Shown here one piece after another: positions 17,989 through 26,533 of a stretch of DNA of 33,532 bases; position 1 is the stretch's first letter; every line of letters starts with the position of its first letter. The position numbers were made by a program, and so were the translations under genes. The notes below the pieces were generated by a model. The model made no database searches. It was not told the origin of the DNA and saw nothing but the letters and a program-made list of their open reading frames with translations. The stretch lies in the NCBI GenBank assembly GCA_938020525.1, contig CALIHW010000121.1:1-33532 (forward strand), in the 5' to 3' direction. Source of the stretch: an uncultured Granulosicoccaceae bacterium (GTDB taxonomy: Bacteria; Pseudomonadota; Gammaproteobacteria; Granulosicoccales; Granulosicoccaceae).

Positions 17989-18372
17989 ATGACCAGAGAA
18001 ATCATAGCTACCAACAATGCCCCGGGTGCGATTGGCGCTTACTCGCAAGCGGTAAAAGCCGGTAACACGGTCTATGTCTCCGGGCAGATTCCACTGGTAC
18101 CGGCGACTATGGAAGTTGTAGAGGGTGATGTTGTCGCTCAAATAAGACAGGTTTTTGAAAATCTTGCAGCAGTCTGCACAGCATCTGGTGGTAGCTTGCA
18201 GGATATCGTCAAACTAACGGTATACCTAACAGACCTCAAAGACTTTGGTCATGTAAACGATGTTATGGCAGAGTTTTTCAAAGAGCCGTATCCTGCTCGT
18301 GCAGCGATTGGTGTCGCACAGCTCCCCAAAGACGTACCGGTGGAAGTTGATGCGATCATGGTGCTTGGTTAA
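17989..18372 (+). CDS. ridA: RidA family reactive enamine/imine deaminase
   Basis: RidA hydrolyses reactive 2-aminoacrylate-type enamines released by PLP enzymes, protecting metabolic enzymes in the cytoplasm. The 127-residue protein carries the family blocks APGAIGAYSQAVKAG, VYVSGQIPLVP, the middle QVFENLAAVCTASGGSLQDIVKLTVYLTDL, and YPARAAIGVAQLPKDVPVEVDAI, which includes the catalytic Arg (PARAAIGVAQLP) and Glu. Length is standard. It sits between spoT and recG as in pseudomonads; E. coli has trmH there. An AAGAG sequence lies upstream of the ATG. Confidence 0.95.
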   Translation: MTREIIATNNAPGAIGAYSQAVKAGNTVYVSGQIPLVPATMEVVEGDVVAQIRQVFENLAAVCTASGGSLQDIVKLTVYLTDLKDFGHVNDVMAEFFKEPYPARAAIGVAQLPKDVPVEVDAIMVLG

Positions 18373-18408
18373 ACCACAGATTAATTTTTAACGAGTGGGT
18401 CTGGTTGT

Positions 18409-20487
18409 ATGGATCTTTCGTCGGTAGCAGTTACCAAATTAAAGGGCGTCGGTCCGAAACTGGCTGACAAGCTCAAACGGCTGAAGATTACATCACTTCA
18501 GGACGTTTTATTTCATCTGCCGTCACGCTATCAGGATCGCACTCGCATTGTAGGCATTGGTGATTTAGTACCGGGTCTGGAAGTAATGACCACTGGTGTG
18601 GTTGTCAGCTGTGAGGTGTTATTTCGTCGCCGCCGGTCCCTGTTGTGTGTTATTGCTGACCGTGAAAGTAATCAGCTGTCACTGCGTTTCTTTCACTTCA
18701 ATCAACAACAGCAGCAGCGATTACGGGTAGGCACTCGGGTGCGCTGTTTTGGTGAGGTGCGTCGTGGGCCACAGCAGCTTGAAATGGTGCATCCGGAGTT
18801 TCAAACCGTATCTTCTGCCTCAGACTCTTCAGATGCACCTGAAAATGCCCTTACCCCGGTTTATCCAGTCACTGAAGGACTGCATCAGTTATCGATGCGG
18901 AAAATCACACAGGCTGCACTTGAGTATCTGAAATCATTTGACGTAGAAGAATTGTTGCCCGAATCAGTTAACCAGGGAGTCTCTCTAAAGCAAGCTTTGA
19001 TGACAGTCCATCGACCCGGAGCAGATGTTGACATCGATGCGTTGCTACAGGGAAATCATGCGGCAGTGCAAAGGCTGGTCCTTGAAGAGCTGGTGGCGCA
19101 CCGATTAAGTGTGCAACAGATTCGTAACGCAATTAAGCAACAAGGGGCACCTTTGATTAATATTGAAGGTGATCTTTGTCAGCAGTTAGTCAGTGCATTG
19201 CCATTTGAATTAACCAATGCTCAGCTACGTGTTATTGAAGAACTGAAATCAGATCTTGAAGGTGGCATGCCTATGTTAAGGCTGGTGCAAGGCGATGTAG
19301 GCTCAGGTAAAACATTGGTTGCGGCTGCTGCAGCTGCGATGGTGGTTGATGCAGGTTATCAAGTCGCTGTGATGGCACCTACCGAAATACTGGCAGAACA
19401 GCATCTTGTAAGCTTTAGCGGCTGGTTTGAGCCACTGGGTTTAAAAATTGGATGGCTCAAGGGCAAGCTCGGTGCAAAGCAAAAGCGCGATGCTCTTGAA
19501 TCGATAGCATTGGGTCATACAAAAATAGCCGTTGGTACACATGCTCTATTTCAGCAAGATGTAAGTTTTAACAAGCTCGGCTTAACTATTGTGGATGAAC
19601 AACATCGTTTCGGTGTACACCAAAGGCTGTCATTGCGTGAAAAAGGGGTAGAACTTGATGTAGTGCCGCATCAATTGACGATGACAGCGACGCCGATACC
19701 AAGAACTCTGGCAATGACTTCCTATGCAGATCTTGATTATTCCGTTATTGATGAATTGCCGCCTGGACGCCAGGCAATTACTACTGTTGCCATTCCCAAT
19801 GCCAGACGTATCGAAGTGATCGAGCGCGTTGCAGAAGCAATCAAGCAAGGAAAACAGGTCTACTGGGTATGTACGTTGATTGAGGAGTCTGAAGCGTTGC
19901 AGGCGAATGCCGCGGAAGACACGCTTATTGAGCTACAGGAATGTCTGCCCGACGCAAGAGTCTCACTTGTGCATGGAAGAATGCATGCCACAGATAAAGA
20001 ACGGGCAATGATGCAGTTTAAAAATCATGAATCTGATTTACTGGTGGCGACAACCGTGATTGAAGTCGGTGTCGATGTGCCGAATGCCTCATTGATAATT
20101 ATTGAAAACGCTGAACGGCTCGGATTATCTCAACTGCATCAGCTGCGTGGTCGGGTTGGTCGAGGTTCTGTTCAAAGTAGTTGCGTGCTTTTGTTTGAGC
20201 CGGGATTAAGTCAACGTGCACGCGATCGTATCAGTACGCTTCGTGAAACTAATGATGGTTTTTTGATCGCAGAACGGGATCTTGAGCTACGTGGTGCCGG
20301 TGAAGTACTCGGTACGCGTCAAACCGGCAGTGCACAGTTCAGGATTGCAGATCTTATGCGTGATAAAAAACTGTTACCGGCAGTGAAGACTATTACTGAT
20401 GATATTACTGCAAATCATCCAGACAGAGTAATGCCATTGATTATGCGTTGGCTTGGTGAAGAGTCACCAGAGTACGGCAATGTTTAA
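18409..20487 (+). CDS. recG: ATP-dependent DNA helicase RecG
   Basis: RecG remodels stalled replication forks and branch-migrates Holliday junctions. The 692-residue protein (E. coli 693) has the N-terminal wedge domain (KLKGVGPKLADKLKRL, LFHLPSRYQDRT), Walker A GDVGSGKT (about 295-302), APTEILAEQH, the DEQH box VDEQHRFGVHQR (Asp396-His399), TATPIPRTLAMT, and helicase motifs V/VI (ATTVIEVGVDVPNAS, QLHQLRGRVGRG). The TRG-like end RDLELRGAGEVLGTRQTG is intact. The ATG lies 36 bases after ridA, so they are probably co-transcribed. It converges on the rhomboid gene. Confidence 0.98.
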   Translation: MDLSSVAVTKLKGVGPKLADKLKRLKITSLQDVLFHLPSRYQDRTRIVGIGDLVPGLEVMTTGVVVSCEVLFRRRRSLLCVIADRESNQLSLRFFHFNQQQQQRLRVGTRVRCFGEVRRGPQQLEMVHPEFQTVSSASDSSDAPENALTPVYPVTEGLHQLSMRKITQAALEYLKSFDVEELLPESVNQGVSLKQALMTVHRPGADVDIDALLQGNHAAVQRLVLEELVAHRLSVQQIRNAIKQQGAPLINIEGDLCQQLVSALPFELTNAQLRVIEELKSDLEGGMPMLRLVQGDVGSGKTLVAAAAAAMVVDAGYQVAVMAPTEILAEQHLVSFSGWFEPLGLKIGWLKGKLGAKQKRDALESIALGHTKIAVGTHALFQQDVSFNKLGLTIVDEQHRFGVHQRLSLREKGVELDVVPHQLTMTATPIPRTLAMTSYADLDYSVIDELPPGRQAITTVAIPNARRIEVIERVAEAIKQGKQVYWVCTLIEESEALQANAAEDTLIELQECLPDARVSLVHGRMHATDKERAMMQFKNHESDLLVATTVIEVGVDVPNASLIIIENAERLGLSQLHQLRGRVGRGSVQSSCVLLFEPGLSQRARDRISTLRETNDGFLIAERDLELRGAGEVLGTRQTGSAQFRIADLMRDKKLLPAVKTITDDITANHPDRVMPLIMRWLGEESPEYGNV

Positions 20488-20505
20488 TGTCGAATGACGT
20501 AAATC

Positions 20506-20530
20506 CGGCAACGCATTTGCTGTTTAATTT
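20506..20530 (+). terminator. Weak candidate terminator after recG
   Basis: CGGCAA (20506-20511) pairs with TTGCTG (20517-20522) with one G-U pair and a five-base loop, then TTTAATTT. It lies in the recG/rhomboid convergent gap. It is short and only suggestive. Confidence 0.3.
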
Positions 20531-20567
20531 CTCCCCCTGAGCGCCTCATGAACAATGCAGGCCAGGG

Positions 20568-21140
20568 TTATGCCACTCTGCGGGTTCGGTGTTCCAATGC
20601 GAGTAGACACAACACGGTAACCCCACCGGCTACCATTCCGTATAAGTGTGCATTGACTATGACGTTGCCACCAGTGATCGCCTCACTCGATTCCACTGCA
20701 CCATACATTTGCTCCCAGACAACTTTGCCAACCGTGTACGCACCGATTAAACAGGCGATCGGTTTATGAAATCTGAATTCTGCGATGGCACCGCCGAGTA
20801 GCAGTCCGTAGAGTGCGCCAGACAAACCGACGTACCAGCTGAGATGCGGATCAAAAAGCAGCAACCCGATACCGACCCCGAGCATCGACACCAAACCTGT
20901 GATTGCCCACTGTCTGGCAGTCAGTGCATGCGCCAACAGCAGTGTGATCATGATCAGGCCAGCCAGATTTAACAATAGATGCGGATAGCCCAAGTGCACG
21001 AAGTTGCCGCTCAGTATGCGCCACCACTGGCCGGATTCGAGAATCTCAGTGCGGCCATAGCGTAGCGGGACCTCAAGGCCCAGGACTTGAAAAAGTGTAC
21101 TGCTGACGCCAACAATAGCGGATAGGATCCAGGCTCTCAT
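20568..21140 (-). CDS. rrtA: Rhombosortase-like rhomboid intramembrane protease
   Basis: The protein is a six-helix-type rhomboid of 190 residues from the ATG at 21140. GQWWRILSGNFVHLGYPHLLLNLAGL holds the conserved His49, His54 and Asn58. The nucleophile Ser108 is in YVGLSGALYGLL and the catalytic His165 in AHLYGMVAGG. The order GQ-WR-L-G-FVHL-HLLLN and the short length match the rhombosortase group (TIGR03902), which processes proteins with a C-terminal GlyGly-CTERM signal, many exported by type II secretion. This gene is divergent from and next to gspG-N, which supports that role. The frame is open to a TTG at 21200, giving 20 more polar residues. Neither start has a good ribosome binding site, and an eight-base A run (minus strand) lies in the extension. 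No GlyGly-CTERM substrate is encoded in this window. Confidence 0.75.
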   Translation of the reverse strand: MRAWILSAIVGVSSTLFQVLGLEVPLRYGRTEILESGQWWRILSGNFVHLGYPHLLLNLAGLIMITLLLAHALTARQWAITGLVSMLGVGIGLLLFDPHLSWYVGLSGALYGLLLGGAIAEFRFHKPIACLIGAYTVGKVVWEQMYGAVESSEAITGGNVIVNAHLYGMVAGGVTVLCLLALEHRTRRVA

Positions 21141-21264
21141 ATTGCTTGCATGGTTGGCCGCTATAACTTGTTGGTCCGGGTTTTTTTTATTGGGTATCAA
21201 GGTAGGATGCTGGTCAAATGGCCCGGATTTATCAAACAGTAACCGGTGTAATCGGTGCGGTCGC

Positions 21265-21270
21265 TATAAT
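21265..21270 (+). promoter_or_regulatory. Candidate -10 box for the gsp operon
   Basis: TATAAT lies about 118 bases before gspG in the 247-base divergent gap with the rhomboid gene. It is followed directly by TTGACA (21271-21276), which could be a -35 of another start, but no matching -10 is seen for it. No good -35 matches the TATAAT either. Confidence 0.3.
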
Positions 21271-21387
21271 TTGACACCTGCTATTGCCGGGCGAACAGTC
21301 GGTTAACAGGAACAATAATCAGCGGGAACTAGTAGAGTTCTCGCACGTCCGATTCTACATGAACAGAAATCAACTCGGAGTTGAACA

Positions 21388-21873
21388 GTGAACTCAAGAA
21401 ATTACCCTGCAGTGCCGGCCATTAAAAGCAGGTCCAGCACTATTGCGCGACAATCAGGCTTCAGTTTGATCGAGCTTATCGCGGTGGTTGCAATTCTAGG
21501 TATTCTGGCCGCGGTGGTGGCGCCAAATATTCTTCAGGCACCCGGCAAAGCCAGAATAACGCGCGCGAAAACAGATATCACGGCGATTGTTAGTGCGCTG
21601 CAAACTTACAAGCTGGATAATTTTACTTTTCCAACCACGGATCAAGGACTGATGGCACTGGTGGAACAGCCAACAGGTGATCCTGAAGCGCCGAATTGGC
21701 AGGATGGCGGATACCTGCCTCGCATGCCAAAAGATCCCTGGGGTCGAGACTACTTGTATCTTAGCCCCGGTGAAAACGGTGAAATAGATGTTTACTCACT
21801 TGGTGCGGATGGGCAGACCGGCGGTGAAAAAGATAATGCCGATATCGGTAACTGGGAAGAACCTGCCAGCTAG
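21388..21873 (+). CDS. gspG: Type II secretion major pseudopilin GspG
   Basis: GspG is the main subunit of the short periplasmic pseudopilus that drives type II secretion. The prepilin peptidase site is G24 followed by FSLIELIAVVAILGILAAVVAPNI, with Glu at mature position 5. The mature globular part carries the calcium-binding-loop type sequence PKDPWGRDYLYLSPGENGEIDVYSLGADGQTGGE, typical of GspG. The 161-residue precursor starts with GTG, with CGGAG seven bases upstream. Its leader of 24 residues is longer than the usual 6-10. It is the first gene of gspGHIJKLMN. Confidence 0.97.
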   Translation: MNSRNYPAVPAIKSRSSTIARQSGFSLIELIAVVAILGILAAVVAPNILQAPGKARITRAKTDITAIVSALQTYKLDNFTFPTTDQGLMALVEQPTGDPEAPNWQDGGYLPRMPKDPWGRDYLYLSPGENGEIDVYSLGADGQTGGEKDNADIGNWEEPAS

Positions 21874-21906
21874 CCGACCGGTTAGCAATGGAGCGGGTGA
21901 AACATC

Positions 21907-22446
21907 ATGAGATATCAACACAAAGGTTTCACTCTGCTCGAACTGATTGTTGTCATTGCTATTATGGCAACAGTCACCGGTGTTGTGATTCCGCGGATCA
22001 ATTTCGGCGGAGATAAAAAACAAATCCGTACCGAAGCCACCCGGCTTGCCGAGTTGTTCCGCCGCGCATCTGATGAGTCCATTTTCAAAAACGCCGAGCT
22101 CGGCATCATTTTTACTGACACTGATTATCAGTTTGTAAAACTCGAAGGTGGCAATCGTGAGGGTAAATGGGTCCAGTTTGAAGACGGTATATTTCGCAAG
22201 CGTGAGTGGCCGGAAGACTTTGAGGTAGAGCTGCAGGTGGCAGGTGTGCCTGTGGTGCTGCAATCACCTGAAGATCTTGTTTTTGATGAGAAGACCCGAC
22301 CCCAGGTGATGATGCTGTCCAACGGTGAGATCATGCCGGATTTCAAAATCATCATCGATAAAGGGTTACTGGATGATCGCTGGAAAGTAGCTACTGGGGT
22401 CGATCAGCTGATTGAGCTTGGTGTTGAGGGTGAGGATTCATTTTGA
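21907..22446 (+). CDS. gspH: Type II secretion minor pseudopilin GspH
   Basis: GspH is a minor pseudopilin near the tip of the pseudopilus. The leader is short (MRYQHKG), followed by FTLLELIVVIAIMATVTGVVIP with Glu5. The rest is a beta-rich globular domain without further motifs, ending in a polar tail. The total of 179 residues is normal for GspH. The ATG has GGGTGA upstream, and its stop TGA overlaps the gspI ATG by one base. Confidence 0.9.
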   Translation: MRYQHKGFTLLELIVVIAIMATVTGVVIPRINFGGDKKQIRTEATRLAELFRRASDESIFKNAELGIIFTDTDYQFVKLEGGNREGKWVQFEDGIFRKREWPEDFEVELQVAGVPVVLQSPEDLVFDEKTRPQVMMLSNGEIMPDFKIIIDKGLLDDRWKVATGVDQLIELGVEGEDSF

Positions 22447-22946
22447 TGAACTCACTTTGCAGCCGCCTGCCGCGTCACAGAACCCAGGGTCAACACAGAA
22501 CCCACTGCCAACATAAAACCCAGGGTCAAAATAAAACCCAGGTTCAGCACCGCCAGGTTCAGCAGGGCTTCACGCTGATGGAGATTCTCGTGGCACTTGC
22601 CATCGTTGCGATTGTGCTTGGCGCTCTGGTTCAGGCGGCGGGGTCGTCCGCTGCTAATGCCGGCCGGATTCGCGACAAGACGGTCGCTCAATGGGTGGCA
22701 TCGAATCGACTGGCAGAAATGCAGTTATCCGGCACATTTCCGGAGACCGGAGCCAAGTCGGGTGAGGCAGAGATGCTGGGTCAGACCTGGTATTGGAAAA
22801 CCCGTGTACAAGCAGTTGAAGACGATGATTTGCGGCGGGTTGATGTAGAAATACGCGATACAGAAGATGCAAAAAATCCGGTGGTGACAGTTGCAGGTTT
22901 TGTCAGCCACCCACGCTTGCTGAGTCAAAACCCGACTCAACCCTGA
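22446..22946 (+). CDS. gspI: Type II secretion minor pseudopilin GspI with repeat-expanded leader
   Basis: GspI nucleates the pseudopilus tip together with GspJ and GspK. The mature start is G41 followed by FTLMEILVALAIVAIVLGALV (Glu5), and the body has the GspI pattern DKTVAQWVASNRLAEMQL and WYWKTRV. The leader is 41 residues, against 5-10 normally. Residues 12-35 are four copies of a six-residue unit (TQGQHR, THCQHK, TQGQNK, TQVQHR) rich in Gln, Thr and Arg/Lys/His. No start codon lies closer to the cleavage site, so the long leader must be translated if the protein is made. The ATG overlaps the gspH stop. The peptide is hydrophilic and basic, so it may stay in the cytoplasm until cleavage. 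Confidence 0.92.
   Translation: MNSLCSRLPRHRTQGQHRTHCQHKTQGQNKTQVQHRQVQQGFTLMEILVALAIVAIVLGALVQAAGSSAANAGRIRDKTVAQWVASNRLAEMQLSGTFPETGAKSGEAEMLGQTWYWKTRVQAVEDDDLRRVDVEIRDTEDAKNPVVTVAGFVSHPRLLSQNPTQP
22481..22566 (+). repeat. 18-base tandem repeat in the gspI leader
   Basis: Four full 18-base units (first copy AACCCAGGGTCAACACAG) run 22481-22498, 22499-22516, 22517-22534 and 22535-22552, followed by a partial copy. They encode a Thr-Gln-x-Gln-x-Arg/Lys hexapeptide. Divergence between copies is low, so the expansion looks recent. Confidence 0.9.
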
Positions 22947-22962
22947 TACACTGTGTTACCCA

Positions 22963-23592
22963 ATGTTTGTATCTTCCACTATGCGCCAACGAGGATTTAC
23001 TTTACTTGAGCTAATTGTTGCGATTGCGATATTGGCGATTATGGCAGGCGCTGCGTATGCCGGTTGGTTTAACGTAACCCGGATTGCGCAAAGTTCGGAA
23101 AGAGTCGTTGAACGTTACGATTCCCTTGAGCGTACCTTTTATTGGTTCCAGGAAGACTTCGAACAGATTGTTAATCGTGATGTGGTTGATGAGTTGGGCG
23201 GTAAACGTAAAAGCATTGAAGTCAGTCAGGCGGGTGAGTTTGTTGTCGCAGTGACTCGCGGCGGCTGGTCTAATCCCGCTTTGTTGCAGCTACCACCTCG
23301 CAGCGATTTACAAAGAGTGGCCTATGTCCTGGATGATGAACAGCGTCTGCTCAGGCGTTATTGGTATCACGTTGATCGCTTTGATGTGAATACATTCCAG
23401 GAGCGAAAACTCCTGGATGATGTTAACTCGCTGACTTTCCGGTTTTTAGATTTGAGTGGTAGTTGGAATAACACCTGGCCACCTGAAGATAATACCGACG
23501 AAGACTTTGCTCTGCTGCCAACCGCTGTGGAAGCAACTGTGGAAGTTGAAGGAGTCGGATCAGTGAATCGTTTGTTTGTATTGCCTTTTTGA
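22963..23592 (+). CDS. gspJ: Type II secretion minor pseudopilin GspJ
   Basis: GspJ joins GspI and GspK at the pseudopilus tip. The prepilin site is QRG followed by FTLLELIVAIAILAIMAGAAYAGW with Glu5. The body includes the GspJ-like WFQEDFEQIVNRDV and LPPRSDLQRVAYVLDD. The precursor has 209 residues from the ATG at 22963. An ATG at 22981 would give the five-residue leader MRQRG, which is more typical; neither has a clear ribosome binding site. The stop overlaps the open frame of gspK. Confidence 0.93.
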   Translation: MFVSSTMRQRGFTLLELIVAIAILAIMAGAAYAGWFNVTRIAQSSERVVERYDSLERTFYWFQEDFEQIVNRDVVDELGGKRKSIEVSQAGEFVVAVTRGGWSNPALLQLPPRSDLQRVAYVLDDEQRLLRRYWYHVDRFDVNTFQERKLLDDVNSLTFRFLDLSGSWNNTWPPEDNTDEDFALLPTAVEATVEVEGVGSVNRLFVLPF

Positions 23593-23594
23593 TT

Positions 23595-24740
23595 ATGAAT
23601 TACTCAATGCAAATCACTTTACCAAAAAGTCCGCAGTCAGCTCGTCAGTGTGGTGCAGCTCTTGTCACAACATTGTTAATGGTGGCTCTGATCACAGTGA
23701 CAGTGACTTCAATGGCAACCAAACAACAGCGCACAATTCAGCTTGCGCAGAATCGCCAGGCGCAACTACAACTCAGAAATTTGGCAACTGCTGGTGAAAA
23801 GTTTTCTATGGCGGTATTGCGACGTGATAAGCAGGAGAAGGAGCGAAGTGACTCCGACAGTACGGAAGACTTCTGGGCTCAGAGTTTGCCGCCCGTACCT
23901 ATAGATGGTGCAACCATTGAAGGTTGCGTGATTGATCTTGGCGGCAAGTTCAATCTAAACAATCTGGTCGATGCAGACGGCAATCCGAACAATATAGAGT
24001 TTGAAGTTTTTCAACGGTTGTTAACCGCATTGACAATCGATTCTATTAAAGCTGCTGCAGTGCTTGACTGGATAGATTCAAACATCGATGTTACCGGTGC
24101 AGACGGTGCCGAAGATGATTTCTATACTGGCCAGACGCCTTCTTATCGAGCTGCAAATGGTCCAATGGTTAGCCCAACCGAGCTACTGCTCGTCAAAGGC
24201 TTTCGAGTAACCGATGAGGGTGGGCTGGATGACTATGATGTTCTGTTGCCGCATATCTCAACCCTGCCTGACAAAACTGTTATCAATGTCAATACTGCGT
24301 CGAGTGCAGTACTGGCATCACTCGCACCGCATATGGTTGCTATTGCTGATGAAGTCAGAGTAGTTGATGATGAATATTGGCAGGAATTTCCGGGTTGCCC
24401 GGAAGGTGGCGGGCTGCTGGATTCACTGATAAACGCCGAGGATGACGGTAGCGGTGATGCAGGGAATTCCGATCCGGTGGATCCGGATGGCAATGTGGAA
24501 GAAGAGGATGAGGGCGGATTAATCTATGAGAGTGATGAAAGTATTCAGCAGGCTTTCCAAAACCTCGAAAATCCGGATGAAGGTATCAATGAAGAAATCA
24601 TCCTCGGTTTCAAGAGTGATTACTATATGACCCGTGTGACTGTAAAGCGTGACGATATCACGCTGGTACAATTCACCACCTTGAGGCGCGACAATAATGG
24701 TGCGCTAGAGGTTATCCGACGTTCTCGTGGTGGATTGTAA
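23595..24740 (+). CDS. gspK: Type II secretion minor pseudopilin GspK
   Basis: GspK is the large minor pseudopilin that caps the tip complex. It lacks Glu5, as usual: QCG is followed by AALVTTLLMVALITVTVTSM. Family blocks include the early INxA-like IDLGGKFNLNNLV, DWIDSNIDVTGADGAEDDFY and INVNTASSAVLASLAPHM. Length is about 382 residues. Between residues about 276 and 316 lies an acidic Gly/Asp/Glu-rich insertion (DDGSGDAGNSD..., EEEDEGG). The frame opens at a TTG (23589), but the ATG at 23595 is more likely; another ATG is at 23607. The leader is about 20 residues. Confidence 0.92.
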   Translation: MNYSMQITLPKSPQSARQCGAALVTTLLMVALITVTVTSMATKQQRTIQLAQNRQAQLQLRNLATAGEKFSMAVLRRDKQEKERSDSDSTEDFWAQSLPPVPIDGATIEGCVIDLGGKFNLNNLVDADGNPNNIEFEVFQRLLTALTIDSIKAAAVLDWIDSNIDVTGADGAEDDFYTGQTPSYRAANGPMVSPTELLLVKGFRVTDEGGLDDYDVLLPHISTLPDKTVINVNTASSAVLASLAPHMVAIADEVRVVDDEYWQEFPGCPEGGGLLDSLINAEDDGSGDAGNSDPVDPDGNVEEEDEGGLIYESDESIQQAFQNLENPDEGINEEIILGFKSDYYMTRVTVKRDDITLVQFTTLRRDNNGALEVIRRSRGGL

Positions 24741-24787
24741 CCAAGTGGATGCAGTCAGCTGTTTTGTAACCAGGCGTGCTGTAACCA
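24736..24787 (+). repeat. Three TGTAACCA copies between gspK and gspL
   Basis: TGTAACCA occurs at 24736-24743, 24765-24772 and 24780-24787. The first overlaps the gspK stop codon. The 90-base gspK-gspL gap holds nothing else obvious. Confidence 0.4.
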
Positions 24788-24830
24788 TGTGTACTTTACG
24801 GGCACTTCAAGGTAAATAACTGGATTAGCT

Positions 24831-26063
24831 ATGTCTCAATATCTTTTAACTTACCTGCAAAGAACAGGTGATGACTACCTTCGCTGGTGTGTGTGCGATG
24901 ACAAAGGTAACGTTATCGGTAGTGCCGATCACGGATCATTCGAGCAGGCAGCTAAAGCCGCTGAACGTCGGCGTGTAGTGATGGTAGTCGCCGGTACCGA
25001 GGTGCTGATGGATGAAGTTGAAATTCCGGCTACTAATCTGGCCAAAGCCCTCAAAGCGGTCCCCTACATGCTCGAGGAGCAACTGGCGCAAGATGTCGAG
25101 GCATCTCATTTTGCGTTTGGCAACAAGCTAGAGAACGGAAAAATTCCAGTCGTCGTTATTGCCAGACAAAGCCTCGAGTGGATACAGGATATGGCAGCCA
25201 GCGTAAATATGAATCTGCTCGAGATTATTCCCGAAGCGCTGGCAATTCCTCTGTCCACTGATAATTGGACGGTGATGACCAATAACGGTCATGCTGCGGT
25301 GCGGTTATCAGCATCCCGTGGATTTTCATGCGACACAGATATGCTGCCTGCGCTGCTGAATAACACCATTGAAGGCGCATCAGCTGAACAAATTGAAGAA
25401 GAGATTCGACGTGTCCGGCATTTTAGTTGCGGCCCGGACGAGAGCCTGATTCATCCAGATGTCAGAACCGAATTTGCACGCACGGAAGTCTCTCTGTTTG
25501 CCAGAGGCTTGAGTGAATATAAAAAATCTGCAGGTAGAATTAACCTGTTACAAGGCGACTTTGGTAAAACCGAAGCCCTTGGAAAAGCATGGAAGCCGTG
25601 GCGCGTACCGGCAGCCCTTGCGGCGACACTGCTTGCGTTGTGGGGTGGCACAAGCTTTTTGCAGTACCAGCAGCTCGGCGTGGAAGAAAGGCGTTTGAAT
25701 GATGGCATGGTCAGTGAGCTTAAACGTGCATTCCCCTCGGTTCAAAATCCGGAGCGTGATCCGGTGCGTCAGATGCGTTCAAGGCTTAGAGCTGATACCG
25801 GTAACGACATTGATGACACAAGTTTTGTTGTGATGATGTCCGCTGTCGGATCTGCCTTGAATGAATTAAAAGAGCCAACAGTAAATAGTATTAACTTCAA
25901 GAGCGGACAGCTTGATATAGTGCTGGAAGCAGAATCTCTGCAGGATGTAGACAAACTCAAGTCCAGTCTGGAGCAAGAGCGCGAGTTAGTCGCGAATGTG
26001 CAATCAGCAGTAAAAGAGAAAGAAAGAATAAAAGCGCGACTACGGGTGGAATCAAAGTCATGA
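24831..26063 (+). CDS. gspL: Type II secretion platform protein GspL
   Basis: GspL links the cytoplasmic ATPase GspE to the inner-membrane platform. The 410-residue protein has an N-terminal cytoplasmic actin-like domain (about 1-245), with the GspL hallmark KAVPYMLEEQLAQDVEASHFAFG. A single transmembrane helix follows (about 261-281, VPAALAATLLALWGGTSFL), then a periplasmic ferredoxin-like domain to the end. The ATG has GGAT upstream. The stop overlaps the gspM start (ATGA). GspE is not in this window, so its partner gene must lie elsewhere. Confidence 0.93.
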   Translation: MSQYLLTYLQRTGDDYLRWCVCDDKGNVIGSADHGSFEQAAKAAERRRVVMVVAGTEVLMDEVEIPATNLAKALKAVPYMLEEQLAQDVEASHFAFGNKLENGKIPVVVIARQSLEWIQDMAASVNMNLLEIIPEALAIPLSTDNWTVMTNNGHAAVRLSASRGFSCDTDMLPALLNNTIEGASAEQIEEEIRRVRHFSCGPDESLIHPDVRTEFARTEVSLFARGLSEYKKSAGRINLLQGDFGKTEALGKAWKPWRVPAALAATLLALWGGTSFLQYQQLGVEERRLNDGMVSELKRAFPSVQNPERDPVRQMRSRLRADTGNDIDDTSFVVMMSAVGSALNELKEPTVNSINFKSGQLDIVLEAESLQDVDKLKSSLEQERELVANVQSAVKEKERIKARLRVESKS

Positions 26064-26533
26064 GTATCAAAGAATGGTATAGCTCGCAGACACCGCGCGA
26101 ACAATTTATTGTTGCCACTACGGCAATTATCGGAGTTGGCGCTCTGCTCTATACATTGGCGTATAAGCCACTGAGTACCGGTATAGAATCAAGACAAGCA
26201 TCGATTGAAACCAAGCAGCGTGATCTTGAATGGATGAAGCAGCAATCTCCAAGAGTCGCCGCAGGTGGTCAAGCGATACAAGCAATGGATAAAGCGCCTT
26301 ACCTGTTACTGGATGAAGCCATTAAAAAGGCGCGAATATCTACACCGGAGCGGGTAACTCCTGATGGTAGTCAGGGTGCAAGAGCGCAGTTTTCCAAAGT
26401 TGAATTCAATAAGTTGCTGCAAGTATTAGGTGGTCTCGAACAAACTTATGGTTTATCAGTTAAAACCATCAATCTTAGTCGTAAGGAAGCGGGTGAGGTT
26501 AGCGCACGTCTTAGCCTGGAGGCGTATCAGTGA
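26060..26533 (+). CDS. gspM: Type II secretion platform protein GspM
   Basis: GspM is the partner of GspL in the inner membrane and stabilises it. The 157-residue protein has a short cytoplasmic tail with the family-like WYSSQTPREQFIV, one transmembrane helix (about 17-36) and a periplasmic domain starting with a coiled-coil-like stretch (ESRQASIETKQRDLEWMKQQ). The start overlaps gspL by four bases (ATGA) and its stop overlaps gspN, so translation is coupled. Confidence 0.92.
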   Translation: MSIKEWYSSQTPREQFIVATTAIIGVGALLYTLAYKPLSTGIESRQASIETKQRDLEWMKQQSPRVAAGGQAIQAMDKAPYLLLDEAIKKARISTPERVTPDGSQGARAQFSKVEFNKLLQVLGGLEQTYGLSVKTINLSRKEAGEVSARLSLEAYQ

